Shown piece by piece: positions 32,020 to 43,962 of a stretch of 64,000 nt of DNA; within the stretch, counting starts at the first letter, position 1; each line of letters starts with the position of its first letter. The stretch comes from Branchipolynoe longqiensis. Taxonomy: Eukaryota > Annelida > Polychaeta > Phyllodocida > Polynoidae. A program made the translations under genes and the position numbers. Location: contig CM059199.1 of the NCBI GenBank assembly GCA_030323885.1, forward strand, positions 39,936,590 through 40,000,589, given 5' to 3'. Under the pieces are notes generated by a model. The model made no database searches, was not told the origin of the DNA, and was given only the letters and a program-made list of their open reading frames with translations.

Positions 32020-32545
32020 AAACCCTCTCTAAATCGACCGACCACGGGACCGAATTTAAGTGGTCCATTTAGGGAGGTGGTCGGTTTAGAGAGTTAGAAT
32101 ATCCTTATGTAATGGCCCACAGCCCTCCGACTCTCACCCTGCCATGCGCACACGGAAGAACGCCAAGAGGTTTATTGAACCAATCTGCTGTCCGCGGCGT
32201 CCGCAGTCATCAGACCCGCCCCCTGACTCGCTAGGTCCCACATCGACCCGATAGGTGGGAGGGGGTGAGGTGGGGTGGGGTGGGGGGGTCTGGGGGGGGG
32301 GGAGCTAGCCACACACAGTAGAGGGCAGCACAGTCGCGGTCTGCCCGGTGGCTAGCCTGCCGCCACCTAGCACAGTTCAGCGTAACTGCACAGGTGTATG
32401 GCGTAGTCTCCACCGCTACCGCGTGGTATTAGGGCTCATGTACAAACTACTGCACTTACAATGGTATTGTTTGGACCCAAATAAAGCGATCGATATAGCG
32501 GAGTGGTCGATTTGTGGAGGTGGTCGGTCAGAGAGGTTTTACTGT
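32020..32545 (+). mobile_element. pogo-like MITE interrupted by a GC-rich insert
   Basis: The left part (AAACCCTCTCTAAATCGACC..., 32020-32095) and right part (AAATAAAGCGATCGATATAG ... GAGAGGTTTTACTG, 32460-32545) are pieces of the family at 60817-60994. The 360-bp GC-rich insert between them, with a G run at 32280-32301, is unclassified. Confidence 0.55.
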
Positions 32546-32624
32546 ACATATATATATACATGTATATAGTAGTTTGCACTGACCTCTCAGGTGAGGAGCC
32601 ACATATACAGGTGTGCGTGGATAG

Positions 32625-32720
32625 GGTCATTGCATCAGGAAGCCTAGATAATGTAATCGTTCATGATGGCAAGGGGTACGGGTTCAAATCCTGCTCTAGA
32701 CACAATATTTCTCATTTTAA
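32625..32720 (+). mobile_element. tRNA-like SINE, family 3, head
   Basis: GCATCAGGAAGCCTAGATAA, then GGGTACGGGTTCAAATCCTG gives a clear B box. It matches 7935-8035 inverted. Confidence 0.5.
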
Positions 32721-33504
32721 TTACCCCCCTCCACGACAATTCTTTGGTCGTGGTTCGAACCCACAACCAAAGCGAGTATGCTGTTCTGTCGATTATCCAA
32801 TCCTGTTATTAGTAGTCCTCGACTTGTCTCGGCCTGGATTTAACCCCACGATATTTGGCAAATGTGGATGCTCTAACCTCTAGTCAAACCACCAACCCTG
32901 TCTGGGCGTGCGTTCTCAGAGATAACCACACTCACATTGCCATTTACACGTATGAATGTGGTGATGATATATGTGAGATGTGAGATTTCAGATGTCTTTT
33001 GTCAGATGCTCTTGTTGTGTATGACAATGTGATTTCCTTAGAGCGCTCATGTCTGTGATAACAATGTAATCTGCACTTACTTATGACTGTTGTAATCTTG
33101 GGAAACCAGTGAGTGTGTGTGTGTGAGTCTGTGTTTAACGCCGCAGACGGTCCCAATATTGGTGAAAGTTATTACTCCCTCAGTCTCCAAACGTAGTCTT
33201 TCACATCAACGCGTCGTATTTAAGCCTATGTTTGGAGAGTCATGACCTCACCATGTCAACACAGAACGCACTGATGTATGTGAATCTCCTCAGGTTAAAG
33301 ATCACTCGAACCATTGTGATATGGTTGGTTGGTTGTTGGAATGTTACGTCCTGGCAACGTCTAAGGTGATATCAGGACGGGACCGACTTGAACCAGGAAT
33401 AGACAAATATGCATAGGTTATCAAGCATGCATGCATTGTCTTACATTACATAGGTTATCTTCTTCTTGGTTGTCCATCGGTGGTGAAGAAAAAAAGTGAT
33501 ATTA
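32721..33504. other. no gene; one SINE-1 tail scrap
   Basis: A reverse SINE-1 tail at 33335-33395 (TTACGTCCTGGCAACGTCTA). Otherwise unclassified sequence. Confidence 0.45.
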
Positions 33505-33985
33505 TGTGGATGTACTCACATCATCAGATAAATGTTGGTTGGTTGTTGGGCTTTTATGTCCTGGCAACATCTCAGGTCATATGAGGACGGGTAGCCACTT
33601 ATGACAGTACAAACTCATGGTGACTTTATAGTGCTGCCCCACTGGGAAACCAGGCTGCCAGCACTATGACTTGATATCCCACTCAGTCACATTATCCTGA
33701 CACTGAGCCAACCAGTCCTTGCCCTATCCTATTAATGCCTAGCGCCTGGCTGGGAAGCAACAAGTATACAATGTTAAGTCATCGGTTAGACTCGACCAGG
33801 ATTTGAAAGTTTATTTTATTTAACGACGCCTCTAGAGCACATTGATTTTAATCATCGGCTATTGGACATCAAACATTTGGTCAGTCTGACACATTTCTTT
33901 AGAGGAAACCTGCTGCCACCACATAGGCTACTCTTTCCAATAAGCAGCAAGGGGTCTTTTATATGCACTTTCCCACAGACAGGTC
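33505..33985 (-). repeat. inverted duplicate of the SINE-R composite
   Basis: Reverse copy of 28665-29135: flank GATGTACTCACATCATCAGA, SINE body, the same fusion GACCAGGATTTGAAAGTTTA, then repeat R to CAGACAGGTCAGCACCTACC. The copies share an internal junction and outer flank, so they descend from one composite. Confidence 0.72.
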
Positions 33986-34599
33986 AGCACCTACCACAGC
34001 TGGTGGTGATGACAACATCAACTCATCATTTGTTGTGAACTCGGAGTCCAATTTGTGCTCAGAGTCAGAATGTTCAGTTGCATGTTGAACATGTGTGTAC
34101 TGCTGTCAGAGAGTCTGGTCGATGAAGGAGATGATCGTTTCTCTGCTGATGCTTTTGTTCATCTTGAGATAGACTATCACTTTCAAACTATGTTGTGCCT
34201 TTACGAATAGAAGCACGCCATGAACTCCTGTCCTTGGCCACTATTCCCTGGCTAGTCCCATTAGAATTTGTCTTAAATTGACAGTTGCGTTAGCAGAGCA
34301 TGGTAGGATACATCATACTGTATTGAAAACATATGACATGTAGGCATAAACAGGACTATATTACTGAATCTTGTGTGATGCTCTGCTTGGCGACATCTAT
34401 GCAGTGAATTATTTTGTCGTAGCCCCCTTTTACAATTAATGAGCCACAAATATATGAATGTGTCATCTGCATTTCATACAGGAAGCACATTCAACTATCT
34501 AAGTATTCCCTATCTGACATCGCAATAACAGCTCATGTGTTGACTGACGCTAATGGTCATGCCTTAAGCACAGATACCATCAGCTCTGATCAGGCTTTG
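33986..34599. other. unclassified, possible decayed coding fragment
   Basis: A plus-strand stretch at 34010-34210 reads through one stop as serine/acid-rich peptide (for example ESLVDEGDDRFSADAFVHLE). No splice sites or domain support it. Confidence 0.25.
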
Positions 34600-34882
34600 A
34601 AGTTGCATAATCCAATAGTTTTGAGCTTCTGTCCTTTTTTACTGAGAGAAATATATTAGATTGATCATTTAATCTATTTTACTTTAGAGTATAGTAACTT
34701 TTATTTTAAATGTCTAAGTTTTGAGATATTTGAAATGCAAATATGTCAAATTATTTTTGCCAAACATGCCAAAACTCTGACACAATAGGCTCTAACACTA
34801 ACAGGTTCTATTAAATGGCATCGGTATTCCCTTCTACGTGGCAACAAATGCTTAATAAGTGCATCAGTATCTAAGTTAGGAA
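34600..34882 (-). mobile_element. MITE M8 cut by the LINE insertion
   Basis: Starts GTTGCATAATCCAATAGTTT (terminus, reversed family order) and stops after CATCAGTATCTAAGTTAGGA, exactly where LINE 5' sequence begins. Confidence 0.7.
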
Positions 34883-35361
34883 CCGGGTTAGAATAGTTCC
34901 TATGCACCCCCCTTGGAGATTGTAAAAGGCGACAAATTGGGTGGCTCATTTGCCATGAGTCGCGGCTCGTGTCGGTGGAGGACGGGATCCTGGTGCATGA
35001 GGACTGCAAGGGGCCAAGGCTCCTTGTGGACCAACACTGCACTTTGGCCCCGACTTCATCTAGATGAGGGGTTGGACTGGCCCGGTCCAATCAATTGGCT
35101 GGTCATGTCAAGCCCTAGGTAGATTAATGGAGAATGGATATATTATATCGTACACCAACTGTATTCATATTCATATTTGCACAATTACCAAGTCATTCTT
35201 CACTTCCTAGAAGGTGGTGGCTAGGGTCAATCTGGTACTGGTTATGCTTTTTTGCCTCCATGCTAGAGTATATTATCCTCGTATCACTAGTGTGTATCGG
35301 TCGGTTACCGCAGCACTACACACCCCAATTTTGAGGGCTCCGTGGTGGGTGGGGAGCGAGG

Positions 35362-36256
35362 ATGACAAACCAAAAACAACTCAATATGGCTACACAAAAC
35401 CCCCCAAATAAGAAAAGATTATTAGACACCGACACAAAATCAGACTCGGGTTCGGACTCACGTCCGAAGGCTGATGATTGGCCAAGGTTCATTATGATTG
35501 AATCGTTAAATGACAAGGCGTCAGTTGCCAAACTTTCCCCTTTTGCCATTCACAAGGGCATTATGGGAATCGCTGGCACAGTTAAAGATGTGAAGAAGCT
35601 ACGAACTGGACATATTCTTGTGGAGTGTGCTAAGAAAGCACATGACGACAATCTGCTATGTGCAAGCACGCTAGCAGGCGTCGGCATCAAGGCCTCTCCT
35701 CATCAAACTATCAACTCTATCAAAGAAGTAATCCGGACTAGAGATCTTGATGATGTTGATGAGGATGAGGTAGCACATGAGCTCAAGTCTCAGGGAGTGT
35801 TAAACGTATGAAGAATAGTTATAAAGAGGGATAACAAGTCCATAAAAACAGGGACATATATCCTCATGTTTGGCAAGCCTTTTCCGCCCAAGAATTTGAA
35901 AATTGGATACCTTAGTGTGAATGTGGATGTCTTCATCCCAAACGCACTTCGGTGCTTCTAATGCCAGAAGTTTGGTCATGGCAAGGATAAATGCAAAAAT
36001 GAAACCATATGTTTTAAGTGTGGTCAGAAAGGTCACGACAACACCAGTTGAAAAGCGGCTAAGCTACCAAGAAGCTCGAAGGCTGGCTGAGGCAAATACT
36101 CCCTCGCCAACCACCAAGAGCTATGCTGCGGTGGCCAAAGTGTCCAACAGGACAATTGAATGCCAGACTGAACTAATGTGGTTGACTGGGGGGAAGCCCA
36201 CTACCTTCACCCTAGTCCCGAATCCGACACCGGTTTCAACCAAAAAAAAAAAGAAT
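35362..36256 (+). pseudogene. LINE ORF1 (gag-like, zinc knuckle)
   Basis: This is the nucleic-acid-binding protein of the LINE particle. One frame runs from the ATG at 35362 through three stops (TGA at 35809, TAA in the first knuckle near 35960, TGA near 36050). A frameshift then leads to a C-terminal stretch KSYAAVAKVSNRTIECQTE. The N-terminus is polar and acidic (TKSDSGSDSRPKADD), followed by a globular region. The last third of the main frame holds two CCHC-type knuckles: CQKFGHGKDKC preceded by a broken first pair, and CFKCGQKGHDNTS with the final cysteine codon mutated to a stop. ORF1 of Jockey-group LINEs has this arrangement. Confidence 0.75.
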
Positions 36257-36514
36257 TAATAATAGTATTGCAGTGCAGACGCTGGCCGAGCCAGCGATGC
36301 CCAAAAAGAAGAAGAATAATTTGTCAGAGTTCTGAAGGGATCTTTAACCCCCTACGGACAAAACATCCAGGGGGTCATCGATCTCCAAAAACGTAACATT
36401 GAATTGATATCATGCGCTGGCTGATATTGAGATGCCTGACAGTGCGGAAACCTGCAGTCAAAGTCTGTTCCCCAAACCAAAGGCGAGGGGGAGAACACCT
36501 GTCACTGCTCTAAA

Positions 36515-37420
36515 ATGACAGTGACAGGTGGATCTCTTATTCAATGGAACTGCCAAGGTTTTAGGAGCAACATCGAAGAGTTCTCTCTTCTTTGTTGCAA
36601 CCTCAATCCACTTGCTGTTTGCCTACAAGAAACTTATATAAAACCTTCTGAGAGTTGTAGTCTTAAAGGCTACACCATTCATAACAAGTACGCAGCAGAT
36701 GGAGAACGAGCCGCTGGTGGCTCCTCCATCTTGGTCAGACGTGATGTGGTATGTACACCAGTGGCGTTAGACACGACACTACAGGCTGTAGCTGTTTGTC
36801 TGATGCTGCCTAAGACTGTAACTCTCTGTTCCATTTACATTTTTTCGAGCTCCGTTCTCACTTTACAAGAACTGGATACCCTTGTGGACCAGTTACCGTC
36901 CCCATATTTACTTATGGGTGTCTTTAACGGCCAAAACCCATTATGGGGGGGGACAATAGGAACGCTAAAGGCAAGAGAATTGAGGACCTTGTGGCTGGTC
37001 ATGCTCTATGTGTATTGAATGATGGTTCTTACACATATTAGCATCCTGGCTACGGAACATACTCTGCCATCGATCTCAGCATTGTAGAACCAGAACTGGC
37101 GCTGGACTTTTCGTGGAGGGTCTGGGACGACCTCTGCGGGAATGACCACTTCCCAATTATTCTTAATTGCGAAGGGGCATCTCCCATAGAGCGAGAGAGG
37201 GGCTCGCGGCTTCGTAAAGCCGACTGGCCCACCTTCCAGACCCTATGTTGCGAGGAGTTCACTCCAGACATCAGTGACATTGATGCCTTCACTGAGATGC
37301 TGCGATGGATCGCAGAGAAAACTATTCTGAAGACCTCGGCAACTCCCAAGCGTCTGACGCCTCCATGGTTGGATGACAGCTGTAGGAGGGCTATTAAGGA
37401 ACGAAAGAAAGCTCAGTGCT
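36515..37420 (+). pseudogene. LINE ORF2 endonuclease domain
   Basis: Apurinic/apyrimidinic-like endonuclease that nicks target DNA for target-primed reverse transcription. The first 167 codons are open (WNCQGFRSN near residue 12, LQET near residue 38 with the metal-binding Glu). The canonical GDFNAH motif is degraded to GVFNGQN near residue 135. After the stop at 37016 the domain continues in another frame with YSAIDLSIVEPELALDFSWR and GNDHFPI, where the catalytic SDH-type motif reads NDH. Frameshifted at about 37000 and again near 37420. Confidence 0.75.
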
Positions 37421-37543
37421 GAAAATCTGGCGTTCTTTAGAATTATGCGGGCTCGCGCTCGCAGAACAATCAAAGAAGTGCGTTGGCAGTGTTGGAGACG
37501 ATTTGTTTCTAGCATCACCATGCGCATGCCATTGGGCAAAGTG

Positions 37544-38740
37544 TGGACAATGATCAGGAGAATCAAATGATGGGGAGGTATATCTTCTGTAGTCCAGCAC
37601 TTGAAACACAATGGTACCATTCTCACATCACTCGATGAAATAAGTGAAGAATTGCCTCGCACCTTTGCTGGAAACTCGTCTTTGGCAAACTGCCTCCCGG
37701 GCTTCCTGGCCATCAAGGAACGCCAAGAGCGAAAGCTCTTGGACTTTTCCTCTGATGGCGAGGAGCACTACAACTCCCCATTCAGTATGGGTGAGTTGAG
37801 GTGTTCTTTGGAAAGGTCGCATGACACAGCAGTTGGACCTGATGGAATTCATTATCAATGTTTTAAACATCTCCCCGAACCTGCGCTGAGACTGTTGCTT
37901 CAACTCTTCAACAACATCTGGGAGTCAGGTGTCGTCCCCACCTCTTGGCGGGACGCAACAGTAATACCGATTCCCAAACCTGGTAAAGACCACAGTGAAG
38001 CCAGCAACTATTGTCCCATAGCCCTCACAAGCTGCATCTGTAAAACCATGGAGCGTATGGTAAACAACTGCCTCGTCTGGCTACTGGAGTCAGGACACCA
38101 CCTGTCCAACCTCCAATGTGGCTTCAGACAGGGCCGCAGCACCCTCGACCATTTGGTTCGCATGAAGACCTTCATAAGAGATGGTTTCCTTAAGAAGGAG
38201 CACGTTGTGGCTGTCGTTTTTTACCTCGAAGAAACCTATGACACAACGTGGCAGCATCTCCATGCGATTGGCCTTCATGGCCACCTGCCAAATTTCATCA
38301 GGAACTTTCTAGCCTTCAAGCATTTCCGCGTCCACGTCAAGACTACCTATTCCAGCCTACACTCACAGGAACTAGGAGTACCTCAAGGCAGCATACTGGC
38401 CGTGACCGTTTTCGGAGTCAAGGTCAATGGTATTGCTGCTGCTGTAAAGCGAGGGGTCTCCTGTAGTCTTTTCGTGGACGACTTTGTTTTATATTACAGC
38501 GGTGCTAACATGAATGTCATAGAGAGACAGCAAAAACTAAGCATAAATGGGATCCATCAATGGTCAGTTCTGAACAGATTCAAATTTTCCAAGACCAAAA
38601 CAGTCTGCATGCACTTCTGCCTGTTGCATAGAACGCATGCAGAACCGGAGCTGACCCTTGATGGGGATCCCATTAAAGTCAGTGAGGAAAGCAAATTTTT
38701 GGGCCTCATTTTCGACGCAAAACTGACCTACATTGGCACT
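37544..38740 (+). pseudogene. LINE ORF2 reverse transcriptase domain, Jockey type
   Basis: The frame is open for over 390 codons. In order it holds GPDGIHYQCFKHLP, IPIPKPGKD with SNYCPIALTSCICKTMER (RT motif 2 region), QCGFRQGRSTLDHLVRM, motif A, QELGVPQGSILAVTVFGVKVN (motif B), LFVDDFVLYY (motif C, both Asp present) and SKFLGLIFDAKL. Motif A reads FYLEETYDTTW where Jockey elements have FFDLEKAYD: the catalytic aspartate is replaced by tyrosine near 38222, so the enzyme would be inactive. The thumb and C-terminal cysteine motif are cut off by the neighbouring element. Confidence 0.85.
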
Positions 38741-38746
38741 GTGTGC

Positions 38747-40215
38747 TCAGAACAATGTGTCTGCAAAGAACATTAGAGAACCCTTAACATGACACAATTG
38801 TAGGTTGTAATTCTGCAAATGCATTCGCAGTCTTTGCATTCGTGCCGACAATTTATGTATCGGTTTCTGCATTATCACCACCAACGGTTTGTGATTCAGT
38901 TCACTTTGAACTTCCTTGCCAAAGATATAGTCATGAAACCTCTGGCACCCAAAACATATGGCGAGCATTTCTTTTTCAATAGTGGCATACCCACACTGCG
39001 CTGAGTCGAGTGCACGAGATGCAAGTGTGATTGGTTTCTTTTCCTGCATTAACACAGCCCCTAGTCCCGACTGACAAGCGTCTACCTGAATAACAATGGG
39101 TTTCTCAACATTATAGTATGCTAATGCAGGAGCAGTTCTCAACTTTTCTTTGAGTTTGTCATATGCAACTTGTTGTTTGCTTTGCCAGTGCCACACGACA
39201 TCCTTCGCGAGGAGCGTGCGCAGTGGTTTGGCGACCTCGGACATGTTTGGTATGAACTTGTGCACATACCCAACCATGCCCAGGAACCTCTGCACACCTT
39301 GTTTGTCACTCGGCTCTGGCATGTCTACGATCGCCTGTATTCTGTCTGGATCTGGCTTCACGCCTTGTTGGGTAAGTTGATGACCTACATACTTTACTGT
39401 AGTTTTCCACAACACAGATTTTGACTCGTTTAACTTAAGATTTACCGACCTAGCTTGGTCCAGCACTGCTTTCAGTCTGTCGTTGTGTTCCTCCATGGTT
39501 GACCCAAATACCAAAATGTTGTCCGTGACTATACCGATACCGGATAGATACCCATGACACGGTGCATTTCCTGAATAAAAATGTCACTGGCTGTTTTGAT
39601 GCCAAAAGGCAGATGGATGTACCTGTACCGGCCCCATGGAGTGTTAAACGTGCACAAAAGTGAACTTTCATAGTCTAACTCTATCTGCCAATACCCTGTC
39701 ATGGCGTCCAACACTGAGAAATACTGTGCGTTAGCCGTCTTAGCGATAATTTTGTCAAAGGTTTTGGTTGGGAATGGCCCTCTCTTAATAGCTTTGTTCA
39801 ACTTAGTCGGATCCAGACAGATCCTTATCATATTTGTTTTTTTTATGATTGGTATGAACTTAATCCACTCAGTAGGTTCATCCTGCTAAACAATTACACC
39901 CATTTCGACCATACGCTTAAGGTTGTCGTGTACTTTGTTTTGAATTGCATATGGAATCCTCCTCGGTGGGTCAACAACAGGTTTTACAGATTTATCAACA
40001 TGAATGACAGCATTTGATTTTATGAGACCTAAGCCTTGAAACACATCTTTGTACTTGCTTACCAGATCTTCGGCTTGCGTGCTGTGGTTGTTGCTCGGGG
40101 TGGAAATGTTTGTCGGTACGCTGGAGTGCACCTCATCGACGCGCACCGACAAGTTCAACACAACACAAGCCTGCTTACTCAAGATGGGCTGGCAGTTCCG
40201 CACCACTTGGAACAT
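38747..40215 (-). pseudogene. Gypsy reverse transcriptase and RNase H, frameshifted
   Basis: Three frames cover the domain. First, 39886-40215 holds the RT approach, including YKDVFQGLGLI and PPRRIPYAIQNKV. Next, 39529-39831 holds LDPTKLNKAI, motif A FSVLDAMTGYWQIEL and LPFGIKTASDIFIQEMHRVM. Last, 38747-39514 holds the RT end and RNase H with VDACQSGLGAVLMQ, TLASRALD and ATIEKEMLAICFGCQRF. The catalytic YxDD box near 39515 reads TDNILVFGS, so the second aspartate is asparagine. The sequence stops at FADTLF, just before the integrase. Confidence 0.82.
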
Positions 40216-40259
40216 GAAGTCCCTGCCATCAATCCCGAGTACTGCCTCACCGTCCGGGG

Positions 40260-40759
40260 TGATCCAATGCCCCGAAAAAGTAAAAAGCGAACAGCGAGTG
40301 TTTGTCAGCCATCCCGGTGTTACTCTGTTGAAGATGCTCCTCGGCAGAACATTCGCCTCCGTTTCCCGTGTCGAGCTTGAACATGACTGTATGACCGTTC
40401 ATTCAGACGGTCTCCTACCAGAGTTCACCATCACCTTCTGTGATGCGGTCGATGCCACCAACAAACAGCTCCGTCATCAACACATTGACTTCCGCCAGAT
40501 CCGGGTCTTGCTCAGCATTGTGAGGGTCGGGTTCTTCCACGGTCAATTCGTTGAATCTGCCCAGTCTGTTCCGGCAGACCTTCCCGAAGTGCCCAACCTT
40601 CTTGCAGGCAATGCATGTCTTGCCTTTGGCTGCACAGACTCGTAGCCACAGTTTTGACAGTGGATCTTGAACTCGCCTGCACCAGTGCCGCCAGCTTTCC
40701 AAGATGGTGACTTCCAAGATGGTGGCCCAGATGGATGAACCACCGGTACACCGGTACAT
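40260..40759 (-). pseudogene. Gypsy nucleocapsid knuckle and protease remnant
   Basis: A CCHC knuckle CIACKKVGHFGKVC lies near residues 48-61 of a 114-codon frame (40415-40759). After a stop, a different frame near 40370-40385 reads FKLDTGNGGE, matching the aspartic protease active-site motif (usually DTGA). The second half of the protease is scrambled by stops. Confidence 0.65.
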
Positions 40760-40771
40760 GCAGTTGCATAT

Positions 40772-41245
40772 CTATTCAGAAAATTCCTTAACTTCTACGC
40801 CTGATTTCTTGTCCTCCAACTGATCAGAACTGAACTCACTGAGTTCGCATATGTTTATGCACTTTTCCAACATAAGATCGGCTGTCTGAAGCATTTTGTT
40901 TATCAAATTAGTGTTCCTAACACCAGCCACCAACCGATCGCGCAAAAGTGATTCCCCCACCGGTCCATACTCGCAAACTGTTACTCTGTCTCTCAGCGGC
41001 GTAATATACGTGGACATCTTCTCTGTAGCTTGGTTATGAGAATTAAAACGGTAACGTGTTATTATTACATTACTTTTACCAGTACAGTATGCTTGAAATG
41101 CATCAGTGAGCGGTCCGATCTTGTCTCGCTCAGCGAGCGCGATGGACATGTTGGCGAAGACCTTTTGAGCTTCCTCACCCACGACGTGAAGAAACATAGA
41201 GCATTGCACCCGTTCTGTCTTCGTTACGACTCCTGCATCCGTGGC
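40772..41245 (-). pseudogene. Gypsy Gag (retrotrans_gag-type), partial
   Basis: 145 codons from an internal Met, with an open extension upstream to about 41245. Typical Gag signatures are VIITRYRFNSHNQ and TYITPLRDRVTVCEYG, followed by LLRDRLVAGVRN and a C-terminal helix LEKCINICELSEFSSDQL. This is the capsid-type region of Gypsy Gag. The N-terminus is missing. Confidence 0.8.
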
Positions 41246-41957
41246 ATATATGTAATATGTCTAAAGACCTACCTCAAAGTAGACAAACTGCACCCCACCT
41301 ATTACATACACAAAAGAACTAAAGTAATGTTATTAGAAAACAGAAGAATAATCCACCTAAAAACCCTAGCATATGGATATAGTCGAGACTATAAACATCT
41401 AATCCAACCACTAAGGAACACCAGAGCAAACAATGCACCTCTACTAAGGCAGACCAGAAGCCAAATCAAAGCTCACGAAAGAAGCCCACTGGAAATGGCT
41501 GCCAAAGTATGGAACGCACAAATGGTAAAGGAATGACAAATTCCTGACCTAAAAACATACAAAAAATATCTGTGCAAAATAAAACCAGGAAACCCCCTTT
41601 AAGCTGTTCCACAAGGGGCATGTGATATGTCACAGCCCACCAGCTGGACAGCCCATGAGAGGTAACCCCCTTCCAGAAAACAGCCAGATAACATCAAATC
41701 CAAACATAAACCAACTATCTATTACATACAAGCCTATAATATGTAAATAGAGTAGGCTGGTCTAGAATTAAGTGTAGGAAAAAATAAAAAGAGGAAGACT
41801 CTTACCAAGAAAATAAAAAAAAACTAACATAGATCACTAACTACAAACCATAATCTTAAGAAACACAGACCGATAACTGCCCAGCATTGAAAACAAGCTC
41901 GATCATCCGAACTTATATGCCATGGACAGCATAAACACCCCATCAAAAAAAAAAAAG
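41246..41957 (+). mobile_element. 3' end of another LINE with A tail
   Basis: The plus-strand frame (to 41536) ends with a typical ORF2 C-terminus: RRIIHLKTLAYG..., a TRANNAPLLRQ stretch, then RSPLEMAAKVWNAQ. A C-rich untranslated region follows, ending in A12 at about 41946-41957. This is the C-terminal pattern of several LINE clades, so the clade is not assigned. It could be the detached 3' part of a different LINE from the one at 34883. Confidence 0.6.
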
Positions 41958-42693
41958 CTCTGATCCATGTTTTCCAGTTCGATCATGCGTTGTTGCAGAG
42001 GATGAGCTGTCCTGGTGGCCTGAGACCCGGCAGTGTGTTAGTGGGTGGAATCGTCCTTATCTGACACCATGTGAAAGTATGACGTCTGAAAACTTTGACT
42101 TCTGGATCCTGAATGCTTTATTCACCGTCCAAGGTCCTGAACCGCTGGCACCCTTTGTCTATGACATCATCTCATTTACATATCCTTTGTTCTCCACACG
42201 TGCCTGGATGTCTTTTATGCATATATTACACTCTCAATCACCTTCAACCACCACTTTGTGTTGATATTTGGTCTGCTGGTCCACCTTGACGTACCTGGTA
42301 CCCTTCTGGAACAACTGTGGTACGAGTGGTAATCATTGGAGAACCTAGTCATGACACCACTTGTAGACCTGGACCGGTCATGGAATCTTTGAACATTGTC
42401 TTCACCAGCTTCGGATATTGGACACTTCCCATAGGAGAATGTCTCTGGGCCTTACCACCCCCTCAGTTAGTCATGTGGCTGCTTCTTGTGTAAGGCATAC
42501 CTGTGATATCCTCAATAGCTGCTTACAGGCAGACTTGTGTTGCTGGCAATACCACATTCGATGCCCTATGATCAGTCCTTGACCATCATCCCACATCTTC
42601 GGTTCTCTTGCTCCACTTCAATTGTTCATACCGAGACCATTCTTCTTCGATATATATGGCTGGCCACCAAGTTTCCCACCCATTAATTACCTT
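41958..42693. other. no gene seen
   Basis: CT-rich sequence with short frames and no recognised repeat. Confidence 0.45.
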
Positions 42694-42714
42694 AAACCTG
42701 AAATGATTAGTTTA
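42694..42714. repeat. 21-bp direct repeat flanking the gag-only element, left
   Basis: AAACCTGAAATGATTAGTTT plus A, identical to 45481-45501. Confidence 0.9.
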
Positions 42715-43928
42715 TGCGCGAAAAGGAAGAAGGCAAGGCGGTGGTGGGAAAAAGAGGCGTTTATTGAGACGCCTCGGGCAACAGGGGTACAGAGCAGCAG
42801 TCAGCAAAAACACAGAGAAACATAGTAAAAGCAGTTAATTAAGGTTCCTGAGGAGTAGGGACAGAGATAAATAAAGAGGGGCTCATGAGGAGCAATGTCA
42901 GAGGTAAAAGAGTTCAGGTGAGGGGCGCCGAGGAGCCCTCCACCAGAGAGGGGGGGAGAGGAGGGGTGGAGAGAGTTGGGAGGGTGGGTGGAGGAAAAGA
43001 CAACGGCGGAGGAAGGCTGGAAGGCGAATGACTGACGGAGGCCGACAGGCGACCTTATAAGGGAGGGCAGGAGGGTGGTGGCAGGTGAGTGTGAAAGCAG
43101 CGGGCCGGGGGAGGGCGAGGAGGGGGGAGGGAGAGGCGGACGTCGCGCGAGGTGTGAATGCTGCGCGACGACCGGGGAGGCGGGGGGAGGGTCTCTTCCT
43201 CTCCACGCATCAAGCGCAATGCTCGCATTACGACCGATGCGCGAAAAGGAAGAAGGCAAGGCAGTGGTGGGAAAAAGAGGCGTTTATTGAGACACCTCGG
43301 GCAACAGGGGTACAGAGCAGCAGTGAGCAAAAACACAGAGGAACATAGTAAAAACAGTTAAGTAAGGGTCCTGAGGAGCAGGGACAGAGATAATTAAATA
43401 GGGGCTCATAAGGAGCAATGTCAGAGGTAAAAGAGTTCAGATGAGGGGCGCCGAGGAGCCCTCCACCAAAAGGAGGAGAGGGCTCGAGGCGCGCCCGAGG
43501 CGGGGGCCCGGCGCGCCCGAGGAGGGGCCCGGAGTTGCAGGTCTGGGTGAGAAGAGGTGTCCGGGGCCTACGTGGGCGGGGAGCGGGCAGCCAAAAGGGG
43601 GAGGCCCGCTCCCGAGGGCTGCGGGGAGGAGGTCCGGCGAGGGTCGAGCAGGGGGGCAGCGAAGTCCTCAGGGCTGGGCGGGATGGGGGTCGGGGTCGGG
43701 TCGGGCGGGTTGTTGAAGGCGGTGTTATGGTGGTCGGCGGCTGCGCTGTCTGGGGAGGGTTCCTCGTGAGGCTGGGCTGTGTCTGAGGCGTGAGGTGCGG
43801 GGTGATGGCCCCCGGCTCTGTCTGGGCGGCGTTTCGATCGGTGGTCGCTGGGGGGTTGTCGGTGGAGGTCACGGGGCTGTCGGCAGTGGTGTGGGTGAGG
43901 CGCCGGGGAGGGCCCCCCGGGCCGGCTG

Positions 43929-43957
43929 GGGGGGGGGGGGGGGGGGGGGGGGGGGCG
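43929..43957. repeat. poly-G tract
   Basis: About 28 G in a row just 3' of the gag stop. Length is likely unreliable in the assembly. Confidence 0.9.
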
Positions 43958-43962
43958 GCGGA

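Larger units (their letters stand above)
34883..38740 (+). mobile_element. Jockey-like LINE, decayed, nearly full length
   Basis: A 5' untranslated region (34883-35361) is followed by ORF1 with zinc knuckles, an apurinic-type endonuclease and reverse transcriptase. The 3' end after the RT thumb is lost at about 38740, where a Gypsy-like element on the opposite strand begins. Stops and frameshifts are spread through all domains, so it is inactive. It inserted into an M8 MITE at 34882. Confidence 0.85.
38745..41245 (-). mobile_element. Gypsy-like LTR retrotransposon, truncated, no LTRs
   Basis: Minus-strand order is Gag, zinc knuckle, protease, reverse transcriptase, RNase H. The integrase and both LTRs are missing; the 3' side stops against the LINE at about 38745 and the 5' side stops inside gag at about 41245. 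Several frameshifts and stops are present. The order and motifs fit the Gypsy (Metaviridae) group; it is annotated only as a broken genomic relic. Confidence 0.85.

Noticed and set aside
40049..40645. 198-codon plus-strand frame
   Set aside because: Antisense of the Gypsy protease and knuckle region; no independent support.
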